Below, piece after piece: positions 9,765 to 19,219 of a stretch of 64,000 bases of DNA. Origin of the DNA: Toxonevra muliebris (lineage: Eukaryota; Arthropoda; Insecta; Diptera; Pallopteridae); the NCBI GenBank assembly GCA_963691655.1, contig OY829329.1:53581408-53645407 (forward strand), written 5' to 3'. Within the stretch, counting starts at the first letter, position 1, and every line of letters starts with the position of its first letter. A model generated the notes under the pieces. It searched no databases and was not told where the DNA came from. It saw only the letters and a list, made by a program, of their open reading frames with translations. The translations under genes and the position numbers were made by a program.

Positions 9765-10984
9765 TTGGGAGTATGAATGTATAAACTCGTAATTGTGACT
9801 AAATTCATATCTATCATACGCGCCATTTTTTTTGGCATTGACAGCTATTCTATCTCGAAGAGATATATATAATTTTCATAATTTTACAAAAGTGTTTTAC
9901 TATAGCTGAAAATGTCGAATTTCGTGCCAACAAAACAACATTTGCGGGAAGTTTTAATTTGCTTCTTCCATTTAAAGAAAAACGCAACTGAAGCACATCG
10001 TTTACTCACTGAAGCTTATCCTGACTGTGCTATAGACGTTAGAATGTGTCAGGTGTGGTATGCCCGTTTCAAAAGTGGTGATTTTGATGTTGAAGACAGG
10101 GAACGTTCAGGCGGCCCGAAAAAGTTCGAAGATGAAGAATTGAAGGCATTACTCGAAGAAGATTCATGTCAAACGCAACAAGAACTTGCAGAATCTTTAG
10201 GAGTTGATCAATCAACCATTTCTAAATGATTAAAAGCATTGGGAATGATTCAAAAGCAAGGAAATTGGGTGCCGTCGAACGACGATTTTTCACATGTGAA
10301 CTGCTGATTGAACGACAGAAAAGAAAGGGTTTTCTGCATCGTATTGTGACTGGCGATAAAAAGTGGATACGTTACGATAACCCAAAGCGTAAAAAATCAT
10401 GTGGACCGCCCGGACATGCATCAACATCAACGGCAAAACCGAACATCCATGGATCCAAGCTCATGCTGTGTATTTGGTGGGATATGAAAGGTGTCGTGTA
10501 TTATGAGCTGTTGAAACCGAATGAAACGATCACTGGCGACCGCTACCGACTACAATTGATGCATTTGAGCCGAGCATTAAAGGATAAGAGGCCAGAATAT
10601 GAGAATAGACACGACGAAGTTATTCTTCAGGACGACAATGCTCGGCCGCATGTTGCAAGGCAAGTAAAAACATACTTGGAAACGCTGAAATGGGAAGTGC
10701 TACCCCACCCGCCGTATTTTCCAGACATTGCTCCTTCTGATTACCACTTGGCCTGGCTGAGCAGCACTTCCGTTCTTTCGAAGAACTCAAAAAATGGGTC
10801 GATTCGTGGATAGCCTCAAAAGATGAGGAGTTCTTTCGACGCGGAATTCGTATGCTACCAGAAAGATGGGAAAAGGTTGCGGCTAACGATGAACCATACT
10901 TTAAAGAATAAATTTATAATCACTTTTTCACAATAAATGTCCAAATTACGAAAAAAATACGAGTTTATACATTCATACTTCCAA
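9765..10984 (+). mobile_element. Mos1-like mariner, copy 1
   Basis: A 1220 bp element flanked by TA (9763-9764 and 10985-10986). Terminal repeats start TTGGGAGTATGAATGTATAA on the left and the complement of TTGGAAGTATGAATGTATAA on the right. It encloses a broken transposase frame (9912-10911). Both termini look intact, so it might still be mobilised by a relative. Confidence 0.9.
9912..10911 (+). pseudogene. Mariner transposase (mauritiana type, DD34D), broken
   Basis: The start MSNFVPTKQHLREVLICFFH and helix-turn-helix region (SGDFDVEDRE, TQQELAESLGVDQSTISK) closely resemble Mos1-type transposases. Catalytic aspartates appear in VTGDKKW, DDNARPH and PDIAPSDYHL. Lesions are a TGA stop at 10227-10229 (probably CGA to TGA), a frameshift near 10275, and a small deletion just after DYHL near 10746 that throws the C-terminal part (AEQHFRSFEELKKWVDSW to YFKE, stop 10909-10911) into another frame. 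The post-DYHL deletion is also present in copy 2, so it predates the separation of the two copies. Length otherwise fits the family (~345 aa). Confidence 0.88.
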
Positions 10985-10986
10985 TA

Positions 10987-11819
10987 TATTATTATTAGAG
11001 ACTATGAAACTGAAATCTAGTTGTTCATATTTCATGGTTTGACTTTTACTTCATTCCTACTCAACAGTTCAAGGTTTGCTTATCGGGCTTAATGAAATGT
11101 TATTTTTTTTTGTCGAAGTGACTAAGTCGCAACAATGTATAAATAGCAAGCAAATCATACGGCCGTGACGGAGCCTGCCGGAATTCCTCAGTAGTGATCT
11201 TTGTGATGATATATAAACTTATAATTTTTACTAAAATAAAATAAATTGTTTCAAATTTATACACTTTCATTTCCTCCTTCATTGTGGGACGACGAATCTG
11301 ATGAGAAAACAATTTCTGGCTAATATCATTTTCAGCCATTTGCGTTTTACTGCAAGTTATTCGTTTAGCAGTAATAAGTGACTCGAAAGATAGTTAAAAT
11401 CGCGCTAATAAATCCCTATTACACGTTTCTCTAGAAGTTTTTCTGGTATTTTCTAATCGACACTTTCTAAGCACCTTATGTCTTGCTTCTAAAGCGTCCT
11501 CCGAAAGAAACCCTATGGGAATCGGGAAGTATTTAATAATTTCAAGGCTGCGAATCAATACTTTTATAAAACAAAAACTGGTACGCCCTTTATGCCTGAT
11601 TGTAGCCCCGAACACATTCTTGTAGTCCAAAAACTATACTACCTACTTGCCAAAAAAGATAATAATTTAACCATTGCCAAGCCTACATTTACTGCGAATT
11701 CAGACAAATACAAATTTGAATACAAAAGTAGAATAAACTATTTCCATAATCCCGATTAAAACTCAGAACGAAATTTGGCCCATAAACCTAACCGAAATAA
11801 ACACTAAAAACTAATTCAT
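10987..11819. other. No gene recognised
   Basis: Two minus-strand frames of 78-79 codons (11100-11339, 11394-11630) have no recognisable domain or splice context. The sequence is AT-rich and unremarkable. Confidence 0.4.
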
Positions 11820-12072
11820 AAGATCCAATTAAAACAGTTTAAAACTTTTAAAAGTAGCACATCCACAAACAGATCCTGAAATCTCAGATTTAATGAGCCC
11901 AAGTGTAAAAGTTTGCGCGATTGAGAAATTTTTCAAAGATTTTAAGCATTTACATTTTTGGAGGGGGGGACTGTAGCTACCGTTTCCGCCTCTAGATCAA
12001 TCACTGAACGCCGCTTTACTAGCGTCCCTAATTAGTATATTTTATTTATAATAACAGCACTAATTGTTTTCA

Positions 12073-12081
12073 TATATATAC
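12073..12081 (+). promoter_or_regulatory. Putative TATA element of micro-exon gene B
   Basis: TATATATAC, 77 bp upstream of the start codon, matching gene A in sequence and near-matching in position. Inference. Confidence 0.4.
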
Positions 12082-12149
12082 AGGCACTCCAAATGATTTA
12101 ATTTAGTATAATTAAAACACTTGAAAAAAAAATTACTACAACTAAAGAA

Positions 12150-12663
12150 ATGGAATTGATAACAAATACGGCAGGGCGTAAGATAAATTTAATTTAAAGT
12201 TTTGTAAAAAATATGATTAAATAACTTTTACATTTACAGAAAATGGCGGAGTATTGAACCGCTTGGGGGCACGTAAGTTATATTTATTTTGAAGTTTTGT
12301 ATAAAATATTATGACACATTTACATTTGCAGAAACTGGCCACGTAATATCCACCATAGACAAACGTAAAATAAATTCAATTTCAATTTTTGTAGAAAATA
12401 TAATAAAACAACCTTTACATTTACAGAAACTGGCAGAGTATTGAACATCGTGGGAGAAAGTAAGATAAATTTAATTTAAAGTTTTGTAAAAAGTATTATG
12501 AAACAGCATTTTAATTCGCAGAAACTAGCAACGTATTAGACCGCATCGCAGAAAGTAAGATAAAGTCAAATTGAAGTTTTGTAAAAAAAAATATTAAGAA
12601 ACAACATTAAAATTTACAGAGCCTGATAAAAAACCCTGGTATAGTAATTGTTGCATATTATAA
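12150..12663 (+). CDS. Micro-exon gene B: 11-mer repeat mini-protein with CaaX-type end
   Basis: Six exons: 12150-12177, 12240-12272, 12332-12364, 12427-12459, 12522-12554, 12620-12663. Introns are 59-65 nt with GTAAG/GTAAA donors and CAG acceptors. All junctions are phase 1, giving 67 residues. It starts MELITNTAG; the ATG context (AAAGAAATGG) and the leader ACTACAACT align with gene A. Four consecutive 33 bp exons each encode one repeat: QNGGVLNRLGA, QTGHVISTIDK, QTGRVLNIVGE, KTSNVLDRIAE (consensus [QK]TGxV[IL][ND]xI[GA][EDK]). The end is KPDKKPWYSNCCIL then TAA, sharing KPWYxxCCIL with gene A. There is no secretion signal. Proposed state, by inference: cytosolic, prenylated at the CaaX Cys, with an amphipathic 11-mer helix on a membrane. 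Compared with A it has more single-repeat exons and no fused exon. Confidence rests on conserved frame and splicing in two diverged copies. Confidence 0.78.
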
Positions 12664-12952
12664 ACAATAAAAAGCTTATAAGCTAGACAAAGAAACAAGC
12701 TGGATTAAAATTTGGTTTTCATTGCACAGCGTAATTAGAGCTTCGAGTTTTGTCCGGATAAAACACACGAGCCTAGTTGAACAGAATGGCTGTTATAATT
12801 ATTTTTAAAGTAGCGAAAACCAAAAAGCAAATGAATAAATTTACAAAAAAAAATTGTTACAGATTGAAAATTAACTATTTTTTTTTTTTACAAATTTCTT
12901 CCATATTTGGTATTTATATTATAAGGAGTGAGATCGAAAAAATCTTAACATA

Positions 12953-13916
12953 TTGGGAGTATGAATGTATAAACTAACTAACTTCATATCTATCATACGC
13001 GCCATTTTTTTAACATTGACAGCTATTCTATTTCGAAGAGCGCCAAAAATACTATAAGAATTGATCTGTCAAATAATTTTCATAATTTTACAAAAGTGTT
13101 TTACTATAGCTGAAAATGTCGAATTTCGTGCCAACAAAACAACATTTGTGGGAAGTTTTAATTAGCTTCTTCCATTTAAAGAAAAACGCAACTGAAGCAC
13201 ATCGTTTACTCACTGAAGCTTATGCTGACTGTGCTATAGACGTTAGAATGTGTCAGGTGTGGTACGCCCGTTTCAAAAGTGGTGATTTTAATATTGAAGA
13301 CAGGGAACATTCACGTTACGATAACCCAAAGCGTAAAAAATTATGGGGACCGCCCGGACATGCATCAACATCAACGGCAAAGCCCAACATCCATGGATCC
13401 AAGCTCATGCTGTGTATTTGGTGGGATATGAAAGGTGTCGTGTATTATTAGCTGTTGAAACCGAATGAAACGATCACTGGCGACCGCTACCGACTATAAT
13501 TGATACGTTTGAGCCGAGCATTAAAGGATAAGAGGCCAGAATATGAGAATAGATACGACGAAGTTATTTTTCAGCACGACAATGCTCGGCCGCATGTTGC
13601 AAGGCAAGTAAAAACATACTTGGAAACGCTGAAATGGGAAGTGCTACCCCACCCGCCGTATTTTCCAGACATTGCTCCTTCTGATTACCACTTGGCCTGG
13701 CTGAGCAGCACTTCCGTTCTTTCGAAGAACTCAAAAAATGGGTCGATTCGTGGATAGCCTCAAAAGATGAGGAGTTCTTTCGACGCGGAATCCGTTTGCT
13801 ACCAGAAAGATGGGAAAAGATTGTGGCTAACGATGGACAATACTTTAAAGAATAAATTTATAATCACTTTTTCACAATAAATGTCCAAATTACGAAAAAA
13901 ATGCGAGTTTATACAA
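12953..13916 (+). mobile_element. Mos1-like mariner, copy 2, internally deleted
   Basis: Flanked by TA (12951-12952, 13917-13918). The left terminal repeat is intact, but the right one lacks 12 bp (ATTCATACTTCC) relative to copy 1. It is nested inside the ITmD37E-type element, so it inserted later. Confidence 0.88.
13116..13857 (+). pseudogene. Mariner transposase, deleted copy
   Basis: Starts MSNFVPTKQHLWEVLISFFH. About 254 bp corresponding to 10116-10369 of copy 1 are missing, joining the end of the helix-turn-helix region (DREHS) directly to RYDNPKRKK. This removes the first catalytic Asp. A TAG interrupts after MKGVVYY (13448). HDNARPH and PDIAPSDYHL remain, followed by the same deletion as in copy 1. 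It cannot encode an active enzyme. Confidence 0.88.
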
Positions 13917-13989
13917 TATATAAAATTCAATAATTTTTATTTAATTGATAATATTTAACAAATTACAGAGAAATATAACTTTTATAGTT

Positions 13990-14994
13990 CTAACCACTAT
14001 TTATGAACTCATGGACCTTTTTGGGTATGCCTTCCATTAGAGATTTGATAGTTGTTTCAGACACTTTTTGGAAACAGTTTGCCCATCTCCTTTTGAAGTT
14101 TTCGATATTTTGGAACACCTTTTTTGTGGTCTTTGAGTTTCTTTTCACAAGAACCCAATATCTCTCCACTGGTCTTAGCTCCGGACAATTTGGAGGATTG
14201 GCCTCTCTTGGTACAAAAACTGTGTTATTACTTTGGTACCACTCCAGAGCTTTCTTGCCGTAGTGATGATGCCAAATCGGGCCAAAAATATGTGGACACA
14301 TTGTGCTCTCTTATGAAAGGAAGAAGTCTTTTTTTCAAACATTCTTTGATGTATATTTCGGTATTTATAGAGCCCACTGTAACAAATGACTTGCTTCTTT
14401 TGCCGCAACTGCATATAGCTTGCCATACCAGGAATTTTTTAGGAAATTTTGTCTGCTTTTGGATTCTAAATTGTTTTTCGACATTTCCTCGAGCATCAGC
14501 AACATAAAAATGTTGACCCGGAAGTTGCGTAACATCTGCCAGTACATACGTTTCGTCGTCCATTATACAACATGAATATTTTTGTATGAAATTCGATTTT
14601 AATTTCCGAGCCCTACTTTTGGCGTCTACATATTTTGCAGCATTCCTGTCTGGAACTTTTTAGACTTTGTATGTTTTCAAACCTGCATTGGCTTTAACTT
14701 TTCGCACCAAATAGTCAGAGCACTGGGCTAACCGGGCAGCTACTCTACCAGATGTGTTTGCAGATCATTTTAATAAATTTTTTATTTTCTTGGCTTGCCC
14801 AATATCAAGTGGTCCTTGTTTTCTTCCTGAACCAAGTTTTCTATCGATAGTCAAATTCTCCTGAAACTGTTTAATAACATTGGAAACAGTTTGACGGCAG
14901 ACCTTCAATTCTTTGGCCAATTTTTTATAGGACCAATTTGTATTTTTTGAAAATTTTTAATAATTTTAAGGCGAACTTCTTTTTCTTCACTCAT
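13990..14994 (-). pseudogene. DD37E-type transposase, degenerate
   Basis: The minus-strand ATG at 14994 opens MSEEKEVRLKIIKNF; a helix-turn-helix (NLKVCRQTVSNVIKQF) and a linker (GSGRKQGPLDIGQAKK) follow, with stops and shifts. The catalytic region shows MDDETYVLAD (first Asp), FWPDLAS (second Asp) and HYGKKALEWYQSNNTVF to NCPELRPVERYW (Glu). Counting from PDLAS to PVE with one frameshift repaired gives 37 residues between, the spacing that defines the ITmD37E family known from mosquitoes. At least one frameshift near 14275 and stops in the N-terminal third make it inactive. Confidence 0.75.
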
Positions 14995-15150
14995 TTTGAT
15001 CAAACTCACAATAAATCAACATGTTTGTCATTAAAAATAACAACTGACATATTTTTCAAAGATAACTAGATCAACGAAATTTTTAAATTTTACACCAAAA
15101 AAAAAATTATTAGGTAAAACGTGTTAAGATTTTTTCAATCTCACTCCTTA

Positions 15151-15550
15151 GGTCTGTTCGCGTTCGAGCACAAATTTACAAGCTACCCAGTTCAAGAAAA
15201 TGAGAAAGTATCCACGTTTATAGAGAAAAATATTCAAAAAGCTAAGAATCTAGATTGTAAAGAAGTAGCAGTTTACTCTCGGAATTATTACATTACATAT
15301 TTTCAAAGAATACACCGAACTAGAACCGAATATTCAGCCAGTGGTGTTGATATGGCCTGAATTGTCCGTTTTAAAATGTACGGACATTTTATTAAAGTTA
15401 CGGAAATTAGTCTAATTCTCGGATCTGATTCTACAACTCTAATCTAATTTAAATTTTTATTTTACTAGAGGATTTTTTGTTTGCCTGCTCCCCAAACGCG
15501 GTTGAAGGGGGTTTCCATCCTTGACATTTGAGCTACACGTAGATGTTCTA
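15151..15550. other. No gene recognised
   Basis: A 79-codon + strand frame (15121-15360) begins inside the transposon end and has no recognisable domain. Otherwise unremarkable. Confidence 0.4.
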
Positions 15551-15990
15551 CTTTTGGAAGGATTGGTAATGTTTTTTGGTCTGGGTTTGGAACTGTTTTT
15601 AATCTGATCTTATGGTCTGTTTTTTAACATTAATTCCTGTATTTTTTTTTAATTAAGGCACGAATTTGGTCTGGATTTGAGCCGGGATTATGATATTAAT
15701 TTTTTCGGATTATTTATTTATTTATATGCTAGTGCAACTTTATAAAACTTATAACTATTCCGCAATTTACAGAGAATGGTAACATATCTATCTTAATTCT
15801 AAAGCAATCATTAATCAATAAGATATGGCTGGTAATAACAGGACATTTCGAAAGAAAATCTAGCACTAAAAACCTTCGATTTAATGTTATTAATACGTTT
15901 TGAGTTTTGATCTAAATATTGGTCTACTGGTGGTCAGAATTTTGGTATGAATTTTAGACACAAATTGGTCTGAATTTGGATGAGAGGTGG
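15551..15990. repeat. Degenerate TTTGGTCTG array
   Basis: TTTGGTCTGGGTTTGGA, GGTCTGGATTTGAGC and GGTCTGAATTTGGATG recur at irregular spacing. This is the reverse complement of the CCAAAATTCAGACC-type array in the hAT-like element at 22886-24364, so it is probably a remnant of a related element in opposite orientation. Confidence 0.5.
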
Positions 15991-16009
15991 ACGTGACATT
16001 GGGTAGATC

Positions 16010-16265
16010 GTTATAATTTTTGGCGTACCGATTTCAAAGTCCTAAAAGTTTTAAGGTCGTTGGTTACACATCTGCAGGCAGATTTCAAACATTCAAAATG
16101 GCGGATCAAATATGGTGGGCGGATTTTATCTTACTCATACCAACGAAATATAATGAAAAATGCAGAGGTCCGAAGTGTTTTAAGGGTCACTGATTACAAA
16201 TCTGCAGTCGGGTTTTAAAAATTCAGAATGGTAGATCAAATATGGCGGTCGAATTAAGATAAAAT
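16010..16265. repeat. Tandem dimer, ~127 bp period
   Basis: GGTCGTTGGTTACACATCTG (near 16053) and GGGTCACTGATTACAAATCT (near 16180) start two diverged copies; both then carry AAAATGGCGGATCAAATATGG-like sequence. Probably part of an old interspersed repeat. Confidence 0.55.
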
Positions 16266-16736
16266 CAGCTCTGTGTACATTTTTTTCGCGCACTCCCTGC
16301 TCTAAGGATAAGTGCGAACAATTTGGCTTAGGGCTCATTTGAAAGGGCATGGTTCTTTAATTTCTGATATTAGCGAAGTTTGAAGTACGTCAGGGTTCCG
16401 CTCCACAATTTTACAAGAATGGCCAAAAACGCTGATTTCAGGGATTTCAACCCCGTTTTTCATTGGAAATCCCTAGAAGCCATCTTATTCGCATAAGGAA
16501 AGTTGAAATTTGCAGGGCAGTGCTATTATTCAAAAAGTAGGCTAGGAAGGAATTAGCTTCTTGTACATAAATTTTGAACTTTTTATAGGTAACTAGTGCA
16601 GTTTTTGTTTTTTTTATTTGGCTTTACATTTTGAACTTCAGATCAGGCTATCTCGTAAACTATATAAAATAGGAATACGGTGTACACATTTTTTTTTTTA
16701 AATGAAGCTGTGAATTCAAAAAAATTTTTTTTTCTT

Positions 16737-17000
16737 AGAAGTGGTCGCTGTAGCCTAGTGGTTAGTGTGTTGATTTGCTACGCAGAAGTGCCCGGGTTGA
16801 TATCTCGGCTCGCTCAAAAAATCAATAATAGAAAATAAAAATTTTTCTATACGGCATCACTTCTTGGCTGGCAATGGCATGGTAGTAGCAGATCCTTGCC
16901 AATTGTGTAGAAATATAACTCACACAACATAAATGGATGCATAAAGCTCGGCCTTAGCCCTCCAGAGGTTGTTGTGCCATAATAGTAGTTGTAGTAGTCG
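16737..17000 (+). mobile_element. tRNA-derived SINE-like element 1
   Basis: TAGCCTAGTGGTTAGTG (16751) resembles a pol III A box and GGGTTGATATC (16794) a degenerate B box, 43 bp apart as in tRNA-derived SINE heads. A non-tRNA body follows (GGCATCACTTCTTGGCTGGC). The tail near 16980 holds AGTAGTTGTAGTAGT. It cannot fold as a proper tRNA. Confidence 0.5.
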
Positions 17001-17088
17001 CGGATAGTCAGGCATAGTCCCACCATGGACCCACTTTACCTACGGACATTCCAGTATATTACAAGATACGAGTAGCTCAATTCTCAAG

Positions 17089-18268
17089 AATATCGACTGC
17101 AGTCTTGCTAAGCTCTCATTTGATAACAAATTTATCACGCATATTCCCACCAGACAGGAATGGGCGGAGGGGTCAGTTCAGCTTGGAAAATTCATTCAGT
17201 TCTATACGGATGGCTCCAAACTGGACGGTAGAGTGGGACGAGATATCTTCGAAAACAGTCTCAACATTCAAAAATCTTTTCGCCTTCCGGACCACTGCAG
17301 CGTGTTTCAAGCAGAGATAATGGCGATTAAAGAAGTAGCTGACTGGCTGAAATGCAGTAAACTATCACCATCTTCACGGATAGCCAAGCGGCCATTAAAT
17401 CACTTAACAGTGTAATTACTACCTCCAAAGTAGTCTCCAAATGCCGACTATCTCTAAATGAGATATCTGAGCATTTCAAGGTACACCTGTATTGGGTACC
17501 CGGTCATTGTGACATTCCGGGTAATTGTAAAGCCGATGAGCTAGCAAGGCTAGGCACAACATTCTCTACTCTTCGTGTAGACCCAGGTATGCCTATGGCA
17601 ACCTGCAAATTGAACATATATAGCCAAATGATTAACATAGCTAACAAAAGGTGGAGAGAAACGTACACGTGCTCTCACTCAAAATTAATTTGGCCCTCCA
17701 ACAACACAAAGAGGTCAAATTCTCTTGCTTCGCTAAATAGACCTTCTATTAGCAGCACTGTAGCAATAATCACTGGACATTGTCTGATCGGCAGACATGC
17801 CAGCAGATTGGGGCCACCTTCAAATGACTTCTGCGAAAGCTGCCTGTAACTGTCCAGCGCTTGCCTCATGTAGACTAAAATCTTTAGGTCAACCCTTCTA
17901 CAGCAATCTTGCTGACCTCGAATCTGCTGACATCAGAGAAACTACTCTCCACTTTCTCTGTAACTCTCCAGCGCTTGCCTCATGTAGACTAAAATCTTTA
18001 GGTCAACCCTTCTACAGCAATCTTGCTGACCTCGAATCAGCTGACATCAGAGATTTAGATAAGTTTACCAAAACCGCAAAATGGTTCAACTCTACTCAAG
18101 TTATTTAGGTTACTGTGAATCTGCTGGCATCAGGGATTCTACAGTTTAGAGAACCATAAAGTTCATTGTAAGATTAGGGAATCGTGGATAAATACCACGT
18201 GGTTTTACAACGGACCTTACTGGCCCAAGTAGGTCCTATTATCATAAGACAACCACTCTAACCTAACC
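17089..18268 (+). pseudogene. LINE 3' fragment: RNase H domain and C-terminal zinc knuckle
   Basis: The frame through 17112-17230 reads IPTRQEWAEGS then FYTDGSK (17200, first RNase H Asp). FQAEIMAI supplies the Glu, IFTDSQAAIKSL (near 17376) the next Asp, and YWVPGHCDIPGNCKADELAR (near 17490) the His/Asp block. A region ending CESC plus ETTLHFLCNSPALASCR is the zinc-knuckle-like tail of RNase H-bearing LINEs (I/LOA/R1-like clades). Frame changes near 17230 and 17375 show decay. The 3' end CTAACCTAACCTT (near 18258) is typical. The reverse transcriptase is absent, so this is a 5'-truncated dead copy. It lies upstream of the host microexon, in probable intron. Confidence 0.8.
17847..18054 (+). 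repeat. 114 bp direct duplication inside the LINE fragment
   Basis: CCAGCGCTTGCCTCATGTAG occurs at about 17853 and 17967 with near-identical following sequence (to GACATCAGAGA). The period of 114 bp is a multiple of three, so the translated CPALASCR block is repeated in frame. Confidence 0.85.
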
Positions 18269-18621
18269 TTCAGGCATTTGTCCAATATGTTGGGCAAGAG
18301 CATGTGACAAAAATTGTGATTCACACAATTACGATATATCCCATATATAAGAAATCACCCGACTGAAATATGAGTAATTTTACCTGAGATTTTATTGCAG
18401 ATTCGTCTTTAGTTTCATCATCTAAATATATGTGAAATTTTCAGATTTTTATTTCAAGCGACTGATTTTCGTGTCTGAGAGAGTTAATGACTTTTTCTGA
18501 GTAATATATGAAAAATCATGATATTTTGATATTTAATTTTAAATTCAAGTGATTACCCACTTTATTACCTATTCATTTTAAACTTTAATAATTATTTTCT
18601 TTTTTCATTTTGTAATTCCAG
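18269..18621 (+). other. Probable intron of the host gene
   Basis: AT-rich sequence with no element recognised, ending in the polypyrimidine/acceptor TTTTGTAATTCCAG (ends 18621). Confidence 0.45.
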
Positions 18622-18673
18622 ATGCAGCGATGGTGATTCTTCGCAATCATCAGCCACAGCGGCACCCGTCTTT
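18622..18673 (+). CDS. 52 bp microexon of the host Gln-rich protein gene
   Basis: Bounded by acceptor TTTTGTAATTCCAG and donor GTAAGTATG. Of the three frames, the one entered after one base reads CSDGDSSQSSATAAPVF without a stop and ends on a codon boundary. The large exon at 25216 begins on a codon boundary (ASVHRPRHAG), so splicing across 18674-25215 keeps the frame. The previous exon must end after two bases of a codon and is not identified in the window. The translated Ser/Ala-rich linker has no known domain. The match of splice signals, open frame and phase is good circumstantial evidence but short. Confidence 0.6.
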
Positions 18674-19219
18674 GTAAGTATGATAAATATCGAGCAAATG
18701 AGTTGATAAATAAACAATTTTGATCATAAATAAACAATTTTTGATCATAAAATAAAGAATTGATACACATAAATGTAAACATAATATAAATGAATAAGCA
18801 GCAACGAAATAGTAAAGGAAGCTCAGAACTTGGGTAAAGGAGAGAGCAAAAGAAATATGTACTACTACTAGTTAGTATTACGACACAAGAAACTGTTGAG
18901 AGCCAGAAAATACCTAGTTTATTATTATTAATTTTGACATAAGGTCTTTCCATACAACTTTGAATTGTCTACCTTGATATGGTTCTCCAGATTTGACGTT
19001 TCAAGTATTTCGCTTAGATATGAGCTGATATATCTAGATTTGTATTCACTTCACACAAAAGAACATTCTCTGCAACTGTTTTTCCCTCTTATCACTTATA
19101 GTCTAGGTATGGACAAGGATATAGATTATTGGTTAGGATCGATAACTGAGTGGAGAAAACTGTAATTGATTTTGGTCACATTAGCATGTAAGGAATATAA
19201 GGAATCAATATATATAATA
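18674..19219 (+). other. Intron, no further feature
   Basis: AT-rich intron. A minus-strand 122-codon frame overlapping the microexon (18585-18953) is hydrophobic, low-complexity noise. Confidence 0.45.

Larger units (their letters stand above)
11820..12850 (+). repeat. Segmental duplication, copy B (carries micro-exon gene B)
   Basis: Counterpart of 3560-4735. The alignment covers about 330 bp upstream of the gene, all exons and introns, and the 3' flank. CGGATAAAACACACGAG near 12756 marks a deletion of about 150 bp relative to copy A. The 3' flank offers AATAAA at 12666 as a possible polyadenylation signal. Confidence 0.75.
12924..15148 (-). mobile_element. ITmD37E-type (Tc1/mariner superfamily) element, interrupted by mariner copy 2
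   Basis: The ends are AGGAGTGAGATCGAAAAAAT (12924) and the complement of AGGAGTGAGATTGAAAAAAT (ending 15148), flanked by TA at 12922-12923 and 15149-15150. The transposase frame runs on the minus strand (14994 to 13990). A second mariner sits directly at the inner edge of the left terminal repeat. Without it the element would be about 1.26 kb. Confidence 0.82.

Noticed and set aside
18585..18953. Minus-strand hydrophobic 122-codon frame with possible membrane segments
   Set aside because: AT-rich composition and overlap with the better supported + strand microexon; no domain, no splice context.
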